DNA of 64,000 bases from Gymnogyps californianus. Its lineage: Eukaryota; Chordata; Aves; Accipitriformes; Cathartidae. Below are positions 37,318-51,530 of the stretch, piece after piece (the stretch's first letter is position 1; each line of letters opens with the position of its first letter). A program made the translations under genes and the position numbers. The notes beneath the pieces are model-generated. The model did not search any database. It worked only from the letters and a program-made list of their open reading frames with translations, and had not been told where the DNA came from. The stretch lies in NCBI RefSeq assembly GCF_018139145.2, contig NC_059483.1, positions 4,093,001 through 4,157,000 of the forward strand, read 5' to 3'.

Positions 37318-37914
37318 CCTTTATGTCAGACATCAAGTTAATTTCTACACATCTATATATTCATGATTTACATCCAAAAAAAAAAAAAAGATGTAAGAAT
37401 AATATGAAAGTAATTTAACTTCCTTTGTGAGACAAAGAGCTAAGTCATAACTTCAGGTAATGGTTGCTCTTCAGTGCACAGAAGATAAACACGTGCAGGC
37501 AGAGGATGAGAGCTTTGACTCTTCCCATGTTAGTGGAAACCCTTGCTCAGTGCTTTCCCTCTCAGGCAGGTCGCATGCCCCAGGGCCGTAACGTGAGAGC
37601 CACTGTCATGGTGTTTCCTTTTCATTTCCTACACTTACTTTCTTGGCATTACGGAAAACCGTGCAGCCATTTAAAGAGACACACTTAATAGACGGATATT
37701 TCAGTGTCTCTGAGAAGATGCATGTAATGCTGATTAATCTGTTTCCTTTTTACTTAATGCTCGTTAAGTCCAGCTAAAAGCAATGTGTAGTCTCTCAGTG
37801 AGTGATTACAGCACTGCAGACCTTTAGGACCATTTGTATGCAAAAATAACAGATCTGCTGGTTCAAATATTTGCAAAAAGTAAACAGGGAGGGTTTTACA
37901 CGAGCACCACTCAC

Positions 37915-38027
37915 CTTTCCGCATCTTTCTGTTACAGTATAGCTTCACAGTGGGTTTTTCTTTCACAGAAAGGTTATAATTGACATGTAGGACAAAGCTA
38001 CCAAAATACACTCCACCATTCTTATCA
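37915..38027 (-). CDS. Candidate internal coding exon, minus strand (unproven)
   Basis: On the minus strand a pyrimidine-rich acceptor (CTTTTCCCTCTCATAACAG, with a possible TGCTAAG branch point about 30 nt upstream) precedes 113 bp that ends AAAG before a consensus GTGAGT donor. Only one of three frames is open through the segment. It gives 37 residues with features such as GGVYFGSFVLHVNYN and KPTVKLYC, which look like alternating beta-strand residues. One base completes a codon at the start and one base is left at the end. I do not recognise a family. Pseudo-exons with good splice signals are common in vertebrate introns, so this is well below certainty. Confidence 0.25.
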
Positions 38028-39272
38028 CTGTTATGAGAGGGAAAAGCATATTTTCTTAGCATAGACTGTGCTTTTGGAATAGCTATTGATTTCTTTATTG
38101 CTTGTCTGCTTATTACTAAGTAATGGTTCTCGTATAATGGGATTATGGAACCCACTGAACCTTGATAAGATTTCTAAATACTTTTTACAGATTATTTATA
38201 AATAAGAATCAAAAGAAAATAGGCTGTCACAATGCAGAATGATATCCACAGAAGTGATGTAATAAAGGACAAATGTTTCTGACCCTCCATCCTCCCCCCG
38301 GGGTTCAGCTGCCAGCAATCGGAGGCTGGGTTCTCATACAGCATTGCTGCACAACCCTGGCTTAGGTTTCCGAGGAAATTAGACTTGTGAGAAAGAGCCA
38401 TGGAAAAGTAGAGAGCAGAGCCATGAAGACGGGAGAGGTAACACTGCAGGCAGAGGTAACGTCATTGAGATGGGAATAGTCAGCAGCTCAAGGACTCAAC
38501 GGGAAAAAACACTGAGATGAAAAGATACAAGATCCTGAAGAAAAAAAGCAGGGGCCAGAAAACAGCAGGTCACCAACACCGAGAATGAACCTGCTCCAAC
38601 AAATAACTCACTGTGTCCCATCCCCACTTGGCGCACCTCTGCCTGGCCAGCAAGGATCGTCTGGGTGCCTTCCTGGAGGTGGTGAGCATACAAGATTTAG
38701 CCTAGCAGCCTGTTAGTCCCAGCTCTGCTGTGGGAATTAACCAGTAAATTCTCGCCTCAGACTCTCAGGTTGTGTAGTGTCTGCTCATGGTCTCTGCGCA
38801 CAGCAAGAGGTGCCCAAATGGATCTAGGGAAGGAGGGTTACATTTTTTTAAGCCCTAAGGAAAGAAGTTGTTTCCCTATTTATTCTCTCTCCCTCCTCAT
38901 ATACAGATACGCTAAAAAAAGGTTTAAGAAGTTCTGAACATGCTCAAACATATACTTGAATATTTTTAAGAGATGAGTGGTATCTAAGAGGATAATTAGT
39001 TGTTAATGATGACAGTGAGAAGGAAAACTGGAGTTTTTGGAAACAGCTACAAACCCAGAAGTGGCACTGGGAATGATGGAGATCAATCATCTGGATGCGC
39101 AGTGGTTCAGTATAACCTGCTGAGCTATCTGTGGTTTGGATCAAGTAATATATGTTCTCTTTCTGAAAGGCTCTGAAAAAGACTACCTAAAGAGAGGAGA
39201 GAAGGGATGTAGCAAACCAGCCACATGTGGTAGTGTGTGTAAAAACAGACCTCTCACCCAGCAGTGACTCAC

Positions 39273-39319
39273 CCAGCGTGAAGGTGGTAACTTCCCCACT
39301 TGTCTTTCAACATTTTATC
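39273..39319 (-). CDS. Candidate small coding exon, minus strand (unproven)
   Basis: An acceptor (CTGTCATTTTGAGTTTTCAG on the minus strand) is followed by 47 bp and a GG/GTGAGTC donor. Only one frame is open (DKMLKDKWGSYHLHA plus two bases). The two leftover bases pair in phase with the single leading base of 37915-38027 to give Gly. This phase match has roughly a one-in-three probability by chance. No family is recognised. Confidence 0.14.
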
Positions 39320-42300
39320 CTGAAAACTCAAAATGACAGATCATTAAAATTCAAACTCAAACTTTTACTTTAAATAAGGAGCTACACGGGATATCATCAT
39401 TAAAAAAACCTGGAAAATACCTTCCTAGCCCCTTTTTAATCTGAAATAGTGAAAAGCAGATCTGATAAGCACTTCCAGATTGGCAGCTTGCTCCATTAAT
39501 GTGTGATTGGGAGCCAAATGGTCCTGGCAGGACTGGAAGGTTGGTGCCCAGTCCTGCCTCACCAGCGTGCACAAAAGTCCTCCTCAGGATCAGGGACATC
39601 TCTACAGGGGGGAATGAATTGACAGGCGCAACTGTCCCCACTTATTCATACACATAAGCCCCATGTATAATTAAGAGAAGAGAATTACAATCTAGATCAT
39701 CCATGAGAAGAAATATTAAGATATTTTAAAATGATTTTTGAAAGAGCTACAACTTTGGTAGAAGTTTGTAAGTCAGACGAAAACATTTATAAGAATGTTT
39801 ATAACTTCTCTTTTCTATAATTGCAATACCCAAGTGCCAGATTTGCTTCATATTTTCAGTCCACTAGTGCATGAATTATGCTCATTAATCTCCTGTCTGA
39901 GAGCTTTATTACTGTTTGTTAGGTGGGAACTGACACTATAAAAATGCTATAAATTAGAGTAGAGCAATGGTTAAGAATTGTAGCTTGTACTGGGTCTAAG
40001 ACTTAAGTCATATTTGACACCAAAGCATCTGTAGAAGCATCTGTGTTAATCTGCCTGGCCCCTCTTTATCATATATATATATTAAACCTGTAGTATTACA
40101 TATAATATATTCATGTCTGAAATGTGGGACTGTTTTCTCACTGGAAGCAACAAGCAAATAATGTTCTACCCATATTTGTTAGCAATGAGGTTACTCAAAA
40201 CAAATATATCTGGAAAAATATCTGTAACTACTTCTTAGCTGAAGTCAGCAAGAGAAAATACTACATTCGTGTTTCAATGATTTTACTCACAGGACTGTTT
40301 TCAGGAACTGTTTTCAGAGGCACACATGCATATAGAAACCATCAACTCTGCCATTTATTCCTTCTGTTACATGTATTCAATACAATGAATTACAAGTCTC
40401 TTAACTTGATATTTCAGTGATAAAAGATCAAAGTAAAGATCTAGAAATTAATTCTTTGTCAAAACTGATGAGTACTTCTACTTGTATTCTGAAATATCTC
40501 TTATCCAGAAAGAGTTTCAGGCTACACAATTTGAAAAATCAAGTATGCCCTAGCCCTTAAAAACTACTGATCTGTGCCAGCTAATTTCACCAAGAAAAAA
40601 ACCCTATAATTGGTTCTTTTCTGAGGACAAGGCTAAATCAAGTCATCCCTAGAGCATTACTTAACAACAGTGGTTGCAGAATTATGCAGACATCCCTTCT
40701 TTGTATGTAAATGGTTAGAGATTCAGTGATTTGTATTTACCATCTCCATTGTGGTCCCCTGGCATACTAGTTTTTCCATCATGAAGAACAGGTTAACTTT
40801 CATATTTCCTACTTTGTGGTCTAATTTCATAACACAAGCTTAGTATGAATTCATTATATGAATTTTCCTCTCCAGAGTTTTTTCTGTTGCGTATTTTTTC
40901 ACTGATCATTATAATTCATCTGAACATGACATTTAACTGAAATCTGTTTATATTGGAAGAATGATTCATACTCATGCTGAAAAAGCTTAGTATATTGAGA
41001 AAGCAATGGTTAAAAAAACTGATTAACTGAGACTTGCAAGGAAGGGTCTATTCCTTACACTAATTTATGGGATAGCAATGGCAACATGATCTTTATCCAT
41101 TTCACACCGTTGCAGTACCAGTTTCTAATATGCTTGAAGCTTCAGGGATTTTATTCGTCAATAAATCTTAAGTTTTTTGAAAGATTGTGTCCTGAGTTCT
41201 AATCATTAGATTTGATAGCTAGTTTGATTACTCTGCCTGGCTGAGGTGATCGCTTGAAAGGTCCAGTGATGAGACTGGTACATCTTTAGGTAGGTGTTAC
41301 TGAAAGTGCTACACCTATTTATGCCTTCTCCTTGAAAAATGTGAACTGGACACATTTATTCAAGGAACAGGCATAAATGGGCAATAAAATCAAAAGAAAT
41401 ATTGTTTCAGTAACTACAGAAGAAGATCAGCTTTTTAAAGTAACATGTCTAACAGAAAGAAACACTGTTTTCTGCTGGCAACCTTGCTCTTGCAGTTTTC
41501 AAGGACAAAATTCAAACAATTCATCTACAGATTTTAGTCATTAATCAAGACAGACATGATTTTGTAGAAGATGTAGTCTAGACATTGACAATCTTCTTCC
41601 TGTTCACACAATGATGAAACAGTAGATCTAAAAATATCTAAGCTGCATCCTTCAAAAATAAAACTTGTCCAAACCAACCATTTGGTATTTCAAGCCAGGT
41701 AATCTTTATGTTACATATACTAGAAATATGTACACTCTGTTTACCTGTATTTACCCTCAACTACCCCGCAGGACTTTTTTTTCCCCCGTACTGATTGAGC
41801 ATACCTGATGACCACACCACCAGCCACAACGATTTCAATTTCAGGACCTGATATGCTATAAGACATGACGAGATTTGTCATTCATTTATTCTGAAAACAT
41901 TTGTTTTCTATCTGCTGTACAGAATACTTGTCCCAGTTCAAACTGATTTCTCCTCATTACTTTAAGAGTAAGAAAAACTGTGGTTTTCTTGTATTGCTGA
42001 TTTAACTACAAACTTAGTGTTACCACTTACGAAAAACGCCAACATTTCACACTATCAGCAGAAAATTAAGCAGAAGATGATGGATAAGCATCACATAATT
42101 TGGCATGGTTAAAGCATGAATGTCTCAGTCATCCTATCTGGAAATACTGAGCCAATATATAACCTGCATAACTAGCACCAATATACAACACTATTTTGTA
42201 GATTATGAATGATTAGTTATGGTCATCTTAAAACCATGTGAAATAGAAGCTCAGTGACAGTTGAGTAGGTCATTATCACAACATAGTGCTTTACAACTGA

Positions 42301-43433
42301 TAGAAAACACTCTCTGCCAAACTACATCCAATTCAAGAGAAAAGAGCTCTGAAAATTTTCAGCACTGAAGCAAGTTCGCATTATACAGAGCAATGGAGAG
42401 ATGGCACAGACCTGGGAATGGCTCAGAGCAGCAAGGCTCGGTGAGCCTGTCCTTCACCCCGACCCATCCTGCAGGCTGCAGATCTGATGTTGCTCACTTG
42501 GGTCACAAGTGCAGGAAACATGTTTATCCAGGGCTACAGACACAAAGCTTCTCTAGAAATGTGACCGCCCCATGAAAAAACTATGACGTTTGCTGGCTTG
42601 ACATGGTCTGAAAAATATCAAGAATGAGTAGGGTAGCAGGAGAAAATTAAATCAGAGATACTGACGGAAAAAGATTACACAAATTTTATCAGATAAAAAA
42701 TTAAATCAAGGTATAAGCATCAATATATAAAATAAAACCTCCTCAATAGGTTCTTAAGAATTAGATTTTGGGTCAGGGCTACAGCAGAGAAAGATGCTAG
42801 TAAGTGATTCTGGAAGAAAAGATGAGAAGAGGAAAGTCCAGAAAGCTACACCAACTGAGGTGAAGGATGACAAAGTCACAGACTTTCTACCAGGCCTCTA
42901 GTGAGAAAAGGACAGGACTTGATTACATCAAAATTGAAATTAAGGCCAGAAAAACCTTCTGCATTGCTGTTCTGAAAAAGCAGATCATTAACAGCTGTAA
43001 TGTAGTATTCCTACTCCATTGCTTTTCAGAAACCGAATACTTTCCTCAGTTACATAGATAAGCCCATGACAGATTTTAAACTGTAGTCTTTATATATTTA
43101 AGATATATTTAGTTATTTAAATATAATTGTGTGATGCCAAAGATGTTTTCTCATTCTTTTATATCTCCTTTTGAAACTGACAGTAGATTTCAAAATAGCA
43201 CTCTTTATAAAATATGATACTAAATATGCTACCTGAATATGTGATCACCATACACTTAATTTGTTTTCGGACTGAAACATTTCACACATTTCAAAATGAG
43301 ATCTAGTTATATCCGTTAACCAGAGAACGCTTTCTGACACAGTTGATTTCCCAGAAGAATTTTGGTCTGTTGAAAATGAATTTAGCATATACATAATTCC
43401 AAAGTAAGAATTCATCTTGTCAAATCATGTTGA

Positions 43434-43525
43434 TAAAAAAAAAACAACCAAACAACAAAACAGAACTAAAAGAAACAACCAAAAACTAAACAACCAAAAC
43501 TAAAAAAAAAAAAAACAACTAAAAA
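43434..43525. repeat. A-rich low-complexity tract (AACCAAA-type)
   Basis: About 90 bp made almost only of A and C (ACAACCAAACAACAAAAC, AACAACCAAAAACTAAAC, A13). Its composition is close to 56700-56795. Confidence 0.9.
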
Positions 43526-44454
43526 AAGCCAGCCACTCACCCCAAATTGCCTTGCGAATCCACCTATTTACAAAGACTTTAAACCATCTTCTACAGACAT
43601 TCAATGCCCTCTCTCAGTTATGGTATGACAAGTGGTTAGCAGATCTTCTGAAAAGAACAAAGAATACAATAGGTGTCAAAATTGACTCCTATGGAGCTAT
43701 ATTAATGTAAATCAACAACTTTCATTTTCTACTTTTATGCATGGGGAGGAGAACACAAGTGACCCATACCATAACTAAAGCCTACTCCTTGAATGACCAG
43801 GAGCAAAAAATACCTGAAGGTAAAAAACATTGTCATAACTACTTGTTAGTAATCTTGCCAGCAAATTTTTTTACCAGGATTGCAAGCATTAGTAGGTTTT
43901 TTTGAGTTAGGATGTCATCAGTGACTCAGAATATCAGGGTCCGTAACCCCAGCAAATAAGACTTCTCATGATTTTTACAACAGGCCTATAGAGCTGCTTT
44001 AGTCTCTAATAAATATGTTCAGGAAAATTTCACTTCATAAAACATACATTAGTTATTATGTTATAATACCTGTTACATTTTCTTGAACTACAAAAAGAGT
44101 CTCTTGAGAATAATATTCACTATGATGAAAGAATTTTCTGGCCAACTTTAGGTCATGTTCTATTATTTGATCAGGTCTGACAGAGCGCAAGATTTGGTTT
44201 TCAATCAGCTCCTCTTCAGCAGATGTGTATCATTTCAGTTATTCTTTTGATTTTCTAATAAAGGAAGATGTAAGCAACACATAAAACCAGTTCCATAGAG
44301 CTTCTATTTCTCTTCCTACCTTTAAGTGACATTCTATTTTTTTCTTCCTTGAAAAAATTAAATTAATATTTACTAAACCCAAAAGAAATCCAAAACTTAA
44401 ATGAAAAACATCTTTGAACCAAAAACTCTATTAGTATGTATTAGTGTTATTACC

Positions 44455-44471
44455 AAAAAAAAAAAAAAAAA
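44455..44471. repeat. Poly-A tract, 17 bases
   Basis: A pure A run after ATTACC. Confidence 0.95.
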
Positions 44472-47400
44472 TTAAAACAGCCATGTTTCCACTCAAGTCT
44501 GAGTTGAAATAGCATTATTAACATCAGAAATGTCCTGCTTACTTGCAATAAATTTCATTTATACACAGGGAGACATTCCCAATTTCAGAATGAAATGAAC
44601 AAAGTTAAACGTCTCCGTAGAAATAGGCTGATTTTTGAGCTTGCTAATGAAATACCAAAAAAATCCCAAACACTAGAAAACTTTTTTTAAAAAGTATAAA
44701 AGCTCTTTACAGTAATAAGTGGGTCTGGCTGAATGTTATGGTCAGTGGAAGAATATACATTTGTAATTAGGATCAAATATTATGTACTATACTAAAAATT
44801 CATCTCCAAGATGAAATTATCCTTGAAACTGGTAGTTGAAGTTATGGCTTAATTCAAAGCAGGATATTATAGCAGCCATCACAGAGTGCAGACCTGTCTT
44901 CTCTAATGTCTTCTAGTTAGAAAGCACCCATTCTGCCTATCCTTCCCATTAAGGGAAAGTTGAGAGAATTTTCAAATGTTTCAAGTCTGAGCTTCACAAT
45001 GTCAAATATTTGTTACTTTAATGCAGTTTATTTATATTTAATTTTATTATACCTTTAGAGTCTGATCAAAGTTAAATAAAAAAATAAACAAGTGGTGCAT
45101 AGCATCCAATTACTGCTCTTCAAAGACCTGTTAAAGTTCCGTAGCACTTCTAGTTATTGCAAGGTAATCAAAGTTACCATAACATTTCAAAATTGTTTAT
45201 AATTTTGAGTTACTTGAACAGGATAGAATATAATAGTAGCACTTTATACCAAACAATAGCATGCAGGTGCTGCTAAGGGTAGGTGCTGACATCCCAACAT
45301 ACCATGGAATACAGATGTTTACCAGCAAACACCATTAATTTGCTTCTTGTCCTGACATGATTAAAAATAAATTTGCAGTGCAGAAATTAATTACTATAGG
45401 AAACTCCAGAGGCACAAACTAAAGACCCCACACATCACTGAAATAATAAATGAAGACCTAAGTAGATAATATAGATTGCCATTACTAAACCAGCAATCTA
45501 ACAGCTGTCTAAAGGTTCAGGAGAACAAATTTTACAGAAGAATGTGGGGTAGAATGTGATCACAGCATACAAAATCATAAATCGTAAAAAAAAAAAAAGA
45601 ATCACAGAATCATAAAGGCAACAGTTAATGTATATGTAGAACTGCTGTTCCTTATTCTTGCAGTACTAGAACTGGGTTGTAATTGGTGAATCAAATAAAA
45701 CTAGTGTAGCGCAGTGTAACTATCCATTTCAGAAAATGCCTACCAGGTTATAGTATTACCTGACAGATGCTTTGTCATAAGAATCCTATTAAATGCATAG
45801 TTCAATTACAGTTATTTTCTTCAGTTTTCAATATTACATTAATTTCTTTTTATGAAGTGGAATACATCCTGAAGTCCTTGTAAACAAAATTTCTTTCTTC
45901 CAAATAAATACCTAAGTCTTAGACCAACAGAATCTTGCCCAGATGCATCTAGAATAAACTACAAATTTGTTCACTGTCTGCTTAGAAATACAGAGAATGA
46001 TATGCATATAACATAATTTTTATTCTTTTTTTTTTTTTTTACTTTTTTGGTAGTAAAAAAGGGGGATCAATAATTTAGTGTTGCTGTGGTAGGCACACCT
46101 TCAAGTTTCTTGGCTTTGTATGTTTAAAATGAAATTAAGGTGGTCTTCTTGATGTTAATTACATATACACTGTAAAATGACATATTGCAGGCATTTATCT
46201 CTACTGAGTCTTATCTACTACAGGTATACAAAGATTACCTCTACTAACCTGAAATTAATTTTACTGAGATGGTGATAGAATATAACTTTGGATTTCACAC
46301 AGTCAACTCATTCTGCTTTTGTCAAACTGAAGAATTAAATTTTAATTGCAAGAAGTTTGGATGAGAGTATATCAGTGTTGCTAATAGCAAAGTGACCCAC
46401 AACGTTTACTTGTTAGTATTAGATTTTGCAATGGGAATAAAAAGAAATTAAAATATTTTATTACCCAATGATAAATACTAAATTAATAGCCGAATTTACT
46501 ACTCAAACATAACTGTATTTTATCTTCCAGTCTGCTGTCAAATTCTAATGAGTATCAATTTTGATACTGATATAAAACTAGAAAAACTGCAAATGTTTCT
46601 CATTTAAAAAAAAATTATTCTAAGACTCTCCAATATGTTAACAGGCCTAAAATAATCCATACATACTTGAGGGGTTGGGGGTTTTTTTGATGGAATGCAG
46701 ATCTGTAATCATTGCAATACTAACGTTTGTGAAATAAACTCTGCAAATATGTTACTACGTATGCAAGCATTTATCTGTAGTGTACCTACCATACAAACTG
46801 GCACCTACCAATTTTTTGCCCCTAATGTTTTTGCAGTGTGGAATATTTAATGTCACCTTATTGTCATTACTATGTTTTTTTGAGGGAGCCTTTCATCAGA
46901 AAAAACTATTGAAATAACTACAGAAGAACCTGAAAACAATGAAATACTACTGACAACCCGCTGTTATGGATTATGTGAATTTCTATGGTGCAAAAGCTGG
47001 ATATTACAGTATAATCTACAACAGCACCTCCATCTAATCAAATTCTAAGAGGCAGACTATGAGTTTACACACATCCCTGATAAAAGCAGCAGTGAATAAA
47101 GTGAGGCAGGTCAGGAGTAGCCATCAACTGAATTCCTCCAAGTCCTAACAAGCTTTGCACAGATTTTTATTGGGCTTTTTGTTGCTCGAAATACAGGAGG
47201 GCATTTTGCTCTCGATCAAACTATGCTTGCCAGAAAGTAAATGCACCTCAGTTACTCCGAGACTATGCCCACGTGGTCTACAGAGACAGTAAAAAATAAG
47301 CAGTCTTGTTAACCTCTATGCCCAAGGTCTATGACCATCTGGGTTTCGGGAGAGAAACTGCACCTTCTTCTCGGCTTATAGTAGAAAAGACACAGAGTAA

Positions 47401-49780
47401 ATTGGCATCGCATACTTCTGGTGCATACATCAAAAGGGTTCCTGTTAGAGGGAATTAACTCTCTTGCCAGTATCCCACCCCAAAGATACAGTGGCAATAT
47501 GCATTATCTGTCTTGCCTGAAGTCTTCCTCAGCAGAGTATTTAAGTATTTCCAGCTGTTTCAAGAAATTATCTGACTAGAAACTTACCAAAAATAAAATG
47601 TTATGAGTTGCAGTTAGAGGGCAATTATTAACTGCCCAGCACTGGCCCTCAGGACTGTGGTCTTTATTCTTAATATCTTCCCTTCTCATTTCAAGAACGA
47701 ATGTATTAATGAGAGGAACACCTTCCCTTTTTTCATTAAAAGCAACTTCCAAGACCATTCTATTATTGCTCTTATAATACATCTTTTACACCAGCCATCA
47801 TAAAAATTTCATCCTTTCCCCATTTACTACATGCTGATTTAAAGATTTACAGCAGTGATTCCATAATAGAGGTATTAGCACAGAGCTGCAAAGACATCAT
47901 TACAGTAACTGAACAATTCACGCTTTACATACTATTTTCAACAGAAAAAGATTGCATTTTTTTAAATTTTTCTATCAGTGTATTTACTTTAGAAAAGAAA
48001 GTGCCATAATCCATATTCTGCATGTTCATAAATCACAATGTAAACACTACAATAGTTGCATAAATTCAAGCATGTTTACCCATTTGGAGAGAAATATTTC
48101 TAGTAACCAGTAAAAAAATTTTGGTATGTTTAAAATTACCATATTTCTACCAAATTTAAAGTTCTAAAACATTTTACAAGAGAGAATAAAAAATAATGTT
48201 GGGTCAGAGAAAAATATTTCAGCTGTTCCAAGGTTTTTCTTTAGTATATAATATATTATTATGGGTTTACATTTTAAATAAAAACAGTTCCAGAACAAAT
48301 ATGGATTGTTTTCATTTTGACAATGCTAGAAACACTTATTCTGACACTTCCAAAATATTTCGAATTTTTGCGTTATATATTTGGCAAAATGAATGCTCCC
48401 TTTCAAAAATTCCATTTCTTTCTCAATGAATCACTTTGTTGAAACATCTCTAGCCAGGTTTACACCTAATCTTCTAACTATCACACCGAAGTATTTGAAA
48501 TCTCCTTTCAAATAGGTTTCTAACTACCACATCAAAAAGAATGCTGTAGAGGTAAGAACAATACCTAGGAGAACATTTTCTATCATTTCTCACACAATGC
48601 AACAATTTAAAAGTAGGTTACTTTTTTCTTTCAGTACTTGCACAATGATCAAGCCCAGGAAGCCCAAAGGAGCTGGTTTTCTTCCTTTAATAACGATGAA
48701 CAGCATTTTATGCCACGTAAGGAGATCCACTGATAATAGCTGGATGATTTGTGGGGTAAGGGACCACAGCACAAATAAAAGGTAGAAGAATTTGATCCAC
48801 TGGAATAACTGAAATACAGCTCTACCTGGTAAATAAGAAAAACGAATATATTCTGAAGATCACCAGAATTACAGAGGCTGTCAGGTGCTGCTGTAGGGAG
48901 CCTTGGTTTTGGTTGCATGCTCTGGGCAAAGCAGGTATAATTTGTTTGCCATATTACAGAACCAATCTCACTCATTTACGCTGCATCTAGTAAATGGTGG
49001 AACGATATAAATTAAAAGCTGCATATAAACCTTCCTCTTTAGATAAACAGTACCTCAAACAAGCTGAACAAAATGGTTGAAAAAGACATAGCACGGCTTT
49101 AAGGGGCAAGTTTAGGAGCAAGTTTCAGAAGCTAATGGCTTATAAGGCTTTTGCCTTAAAACAACTTTTAAGAAGAGCATATTAAAATGCCTTTTAAGTC
49201 TTGCTAACATGCATGACTTTAAAACATTTTCTACATTTTCCTTCTGTTTTCATCACAGACCACACTCCTTTTACACGTCAGTTGGGCAGATTTACAACTA
49301 CTAAAGATTAGCATCATGCTATCGAGTGTAAGAAAAGTGTGAAGGTTTACACCAGCTACGAATCTAGCGCTTACTCTTCAAAACAGCTCAATTTTCTTCT
49401 CTATCATTCTCTTTCCATTTCATGTGATTTTTCGTATGTTCTTCTATTATCTGGTGAACAGGAAGCTTAAAATGGATCCTAAACAGCATAGTTTATACTG
49501 CTGGGTGTATTCTTCTTCTTTGGCCTAAAATAATATTTGCATGGAAATGTCCTAGTTTTCTTGAAGTCTTTGCTGGAGCATTCTGTGAAACAGAGAAAGA
49601 AACTCACTAGTATTCAAAACTCCAGTGATGTTGCACATTAAAAAATTATATGTGCTGATCAATAAAGTGTGAAAGGGCTGATGAAACAGACTGCATTTTT
49701 CTGGGACAGTAATTTTGCGCCATGCATTATTTATAAGGACTACGAAGCAGAAGGAAAAAAGTAGAAAGCATACAGCTTAC

Positions 49781-49837
49781 CTTATCACTCATAATCTTGC
49801 AAACAGCCACAATGAAACTATAATCATTTGCTACATG
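49781..49837 (-). CDS. Candidate small coding exon, minus strand (unproven)
   Basis: A strong acceptor (TTGTTCTTTGATGTCCCAG on the minus strand) leads into 57 bp ending at AAG/GTAAGCTG, a near-ideal donor. Only the zero-phase frame is open (HVANDYSFIVAVCKIMSDK, 19 residues). Phase 0 at both ends fits the start of 39273-39319. No protein family is recognised, and a chance pseudo-exon remains the default explanation. Confidence 0.14.
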
Positions 49838-51530
49838 CTGGGACATCAAAGAACAATGTAATATTGTGGCATGTAAAAATGTATTGTAATATATTAAAGA
49901 AATTAGTCCCTGGTGAGTTTCTAAGTATCTGCTTCTTTCCTAAGAGAGCGCTACCATTTTTGCTGACAAAATGAGAGTTTCTTCAGAGCTGCCTTGCCAA
50001 AGCATCAAGGATAAAGTTTAAAGTAAAATGTAAAAGGTTGACTTTGCAGATGATTTCAGACTTGCAGGAGGCAAAGAAAGGTGAGCTAGAAAATTACTTC
50101 CCAGAAGTTGTGAAGCAAACGGCTATAGCTTTTAGGCTTATTATTTATATATGATGGAAACTGTTACAGAGAACAAAATTAAAACAGTTTATCAGTATTT
50201 GGACTTGGCTTATATTTTTTGTAATAATTTGCTTATATATTTCATGCAATAAGAAGGGAAGCTGGACACAGTACGCAGACTGCACATTGTTAATACATTT
50301 CCCTCTTTCTTCTGGCATCTCTAGTAAAAATTACAATCTGCCAAACCCTAAAGACATATCTGAAGCACTTGGGTTAATTAAATTTTTGTATCTATGTTGC
50401 CTGTGGGTTTTTTTTCCCCCCACGTTCTCAGGTCAGAGCTTCCTAGATAAGTTTCTTTTTATTCTTGACTTCAGGCTAAAGGGACTGCTGGGTATCCTAA
50501 ATATAAACACAAACAGTATATATAAATACTTACTTACGTACAAACATACAATTGGCCAGATGAACATAAAAATCTGATAATGCTACTGTATCAGCTTTAC
50601 AGCTGGGAATATTGTTCTATTGATTATTTCCAGATCAAGAAACGTAAATTTTGGCAATGCCAAAATATCTCACATATGTGCATCGATTTTGACAAATCTG
50701 TTGCTTTAGAAAACCTGAAAGTGTCAAAAAAATTGCAACATTCAGATTTACTATTTTCTAAATAAAATGCTTGAACTGATTAAATTGTCTCTGGGTTTGT
50801 AAGTATACCTACTGTATTTTATTAAATAAGCTGGCACAGGGAAAAAAAAAAGCTTTCATACCCCATGCCAATGCTTCATTTTGGATCAAGGATACAGTTA
50901 GATTGCATGTTTCCCTGCTTGAATTTCAATTCACTATTTATAAAATTCATTAAATTAATTTTTTTCTACTACATGCCTAGGTAAAAGGTACAAAAAAATG
51001 GAGAGGATATAAAGATGATATAGCTCCACACTTTGAGAGCCAAACTTAACAAGTATTTGGATCCATACTTTTAATTCAGACTAATGTACGAACAACAAAA
51101 TATTAGAGCAATGTTTGCTGGAACAGTATTACCTCTATGCACTGTTCAGAGTTTTGTCATTGTCATACATACTCACATGCAACTTACTGCAATAATCTCA
51201 CTAGAGTCAATAAATGAACCTGACCATAAAGAAAAGACAAATAAAACCTTAAGTTGTATGACTGAAAAGCCGGATAGACTGAAAAAACATATTTCACTTC
51301 CCTCACGTTGCAGCATCACAAACAGAAGTCCAAAAAAATCACGTGTCTAGTTCAAAATGGGTGAAAGGAAACAATAAAAAGGAAAAATGTTAAGTGAAAG
51401 TCCATCCTGGATTAAGGAAGGCACAGTCACAACTCAGTCAACTGGAGAAGAACTGGACTTGGCCCCAGTCTGAACAGCCCAGTGGGAAAGACATAAAATA
51501 CAGTTCTTGTAAGAACAGGCTTAAACTCCT

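Larger units (their letters stand above)
26991..37914. other. Unique AT-rich non-coding DNA
   Basis: No gene is recognised over about 11 kb. It contains short microsatellites, a very AT-rich stretch at 28728-28800, the scrap at 30690-30755, a possible MIR core at 33550, and two hairpins (34982-35036, 37273-37317). Frames reach at most 114 codons and show no family signature. Confidence 0.5.
39320..49780. other. Unique AT-rich non-coding DNA
   Basis: No gene is established. It contains the A-rich tract at 43434, poly-A runs at 44455 and 45586, and minus-strand splice-like segments (41808-41858 with donor CAG/GTATGC; a frame ending at donor TTG/GTAAGTTT at about 47589) whose phases do not join well to the main candidate series. 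Confidence 0.45.

Noticed and set aside
37754..38155. 133-codon minus-strand frame as a single-exon gene
   Set aside because: Only the part between a good acceptor and donor (37915-38027) is worth keeping. The outer parts show no support.
45599..45618. AATCACAGAATCATA, resembling an antisense CR1 terminal octamer
   Set aside because: The match is only about 15 bp, and the sequence beyond it does not continue into a CR1 tail.
47590..47782. Minus-strand 64-codon frame ending at a strong TTG/GTAAGTTT donor
   Set aside because: No convincing acceptor lies in the frame and no family was recognised.
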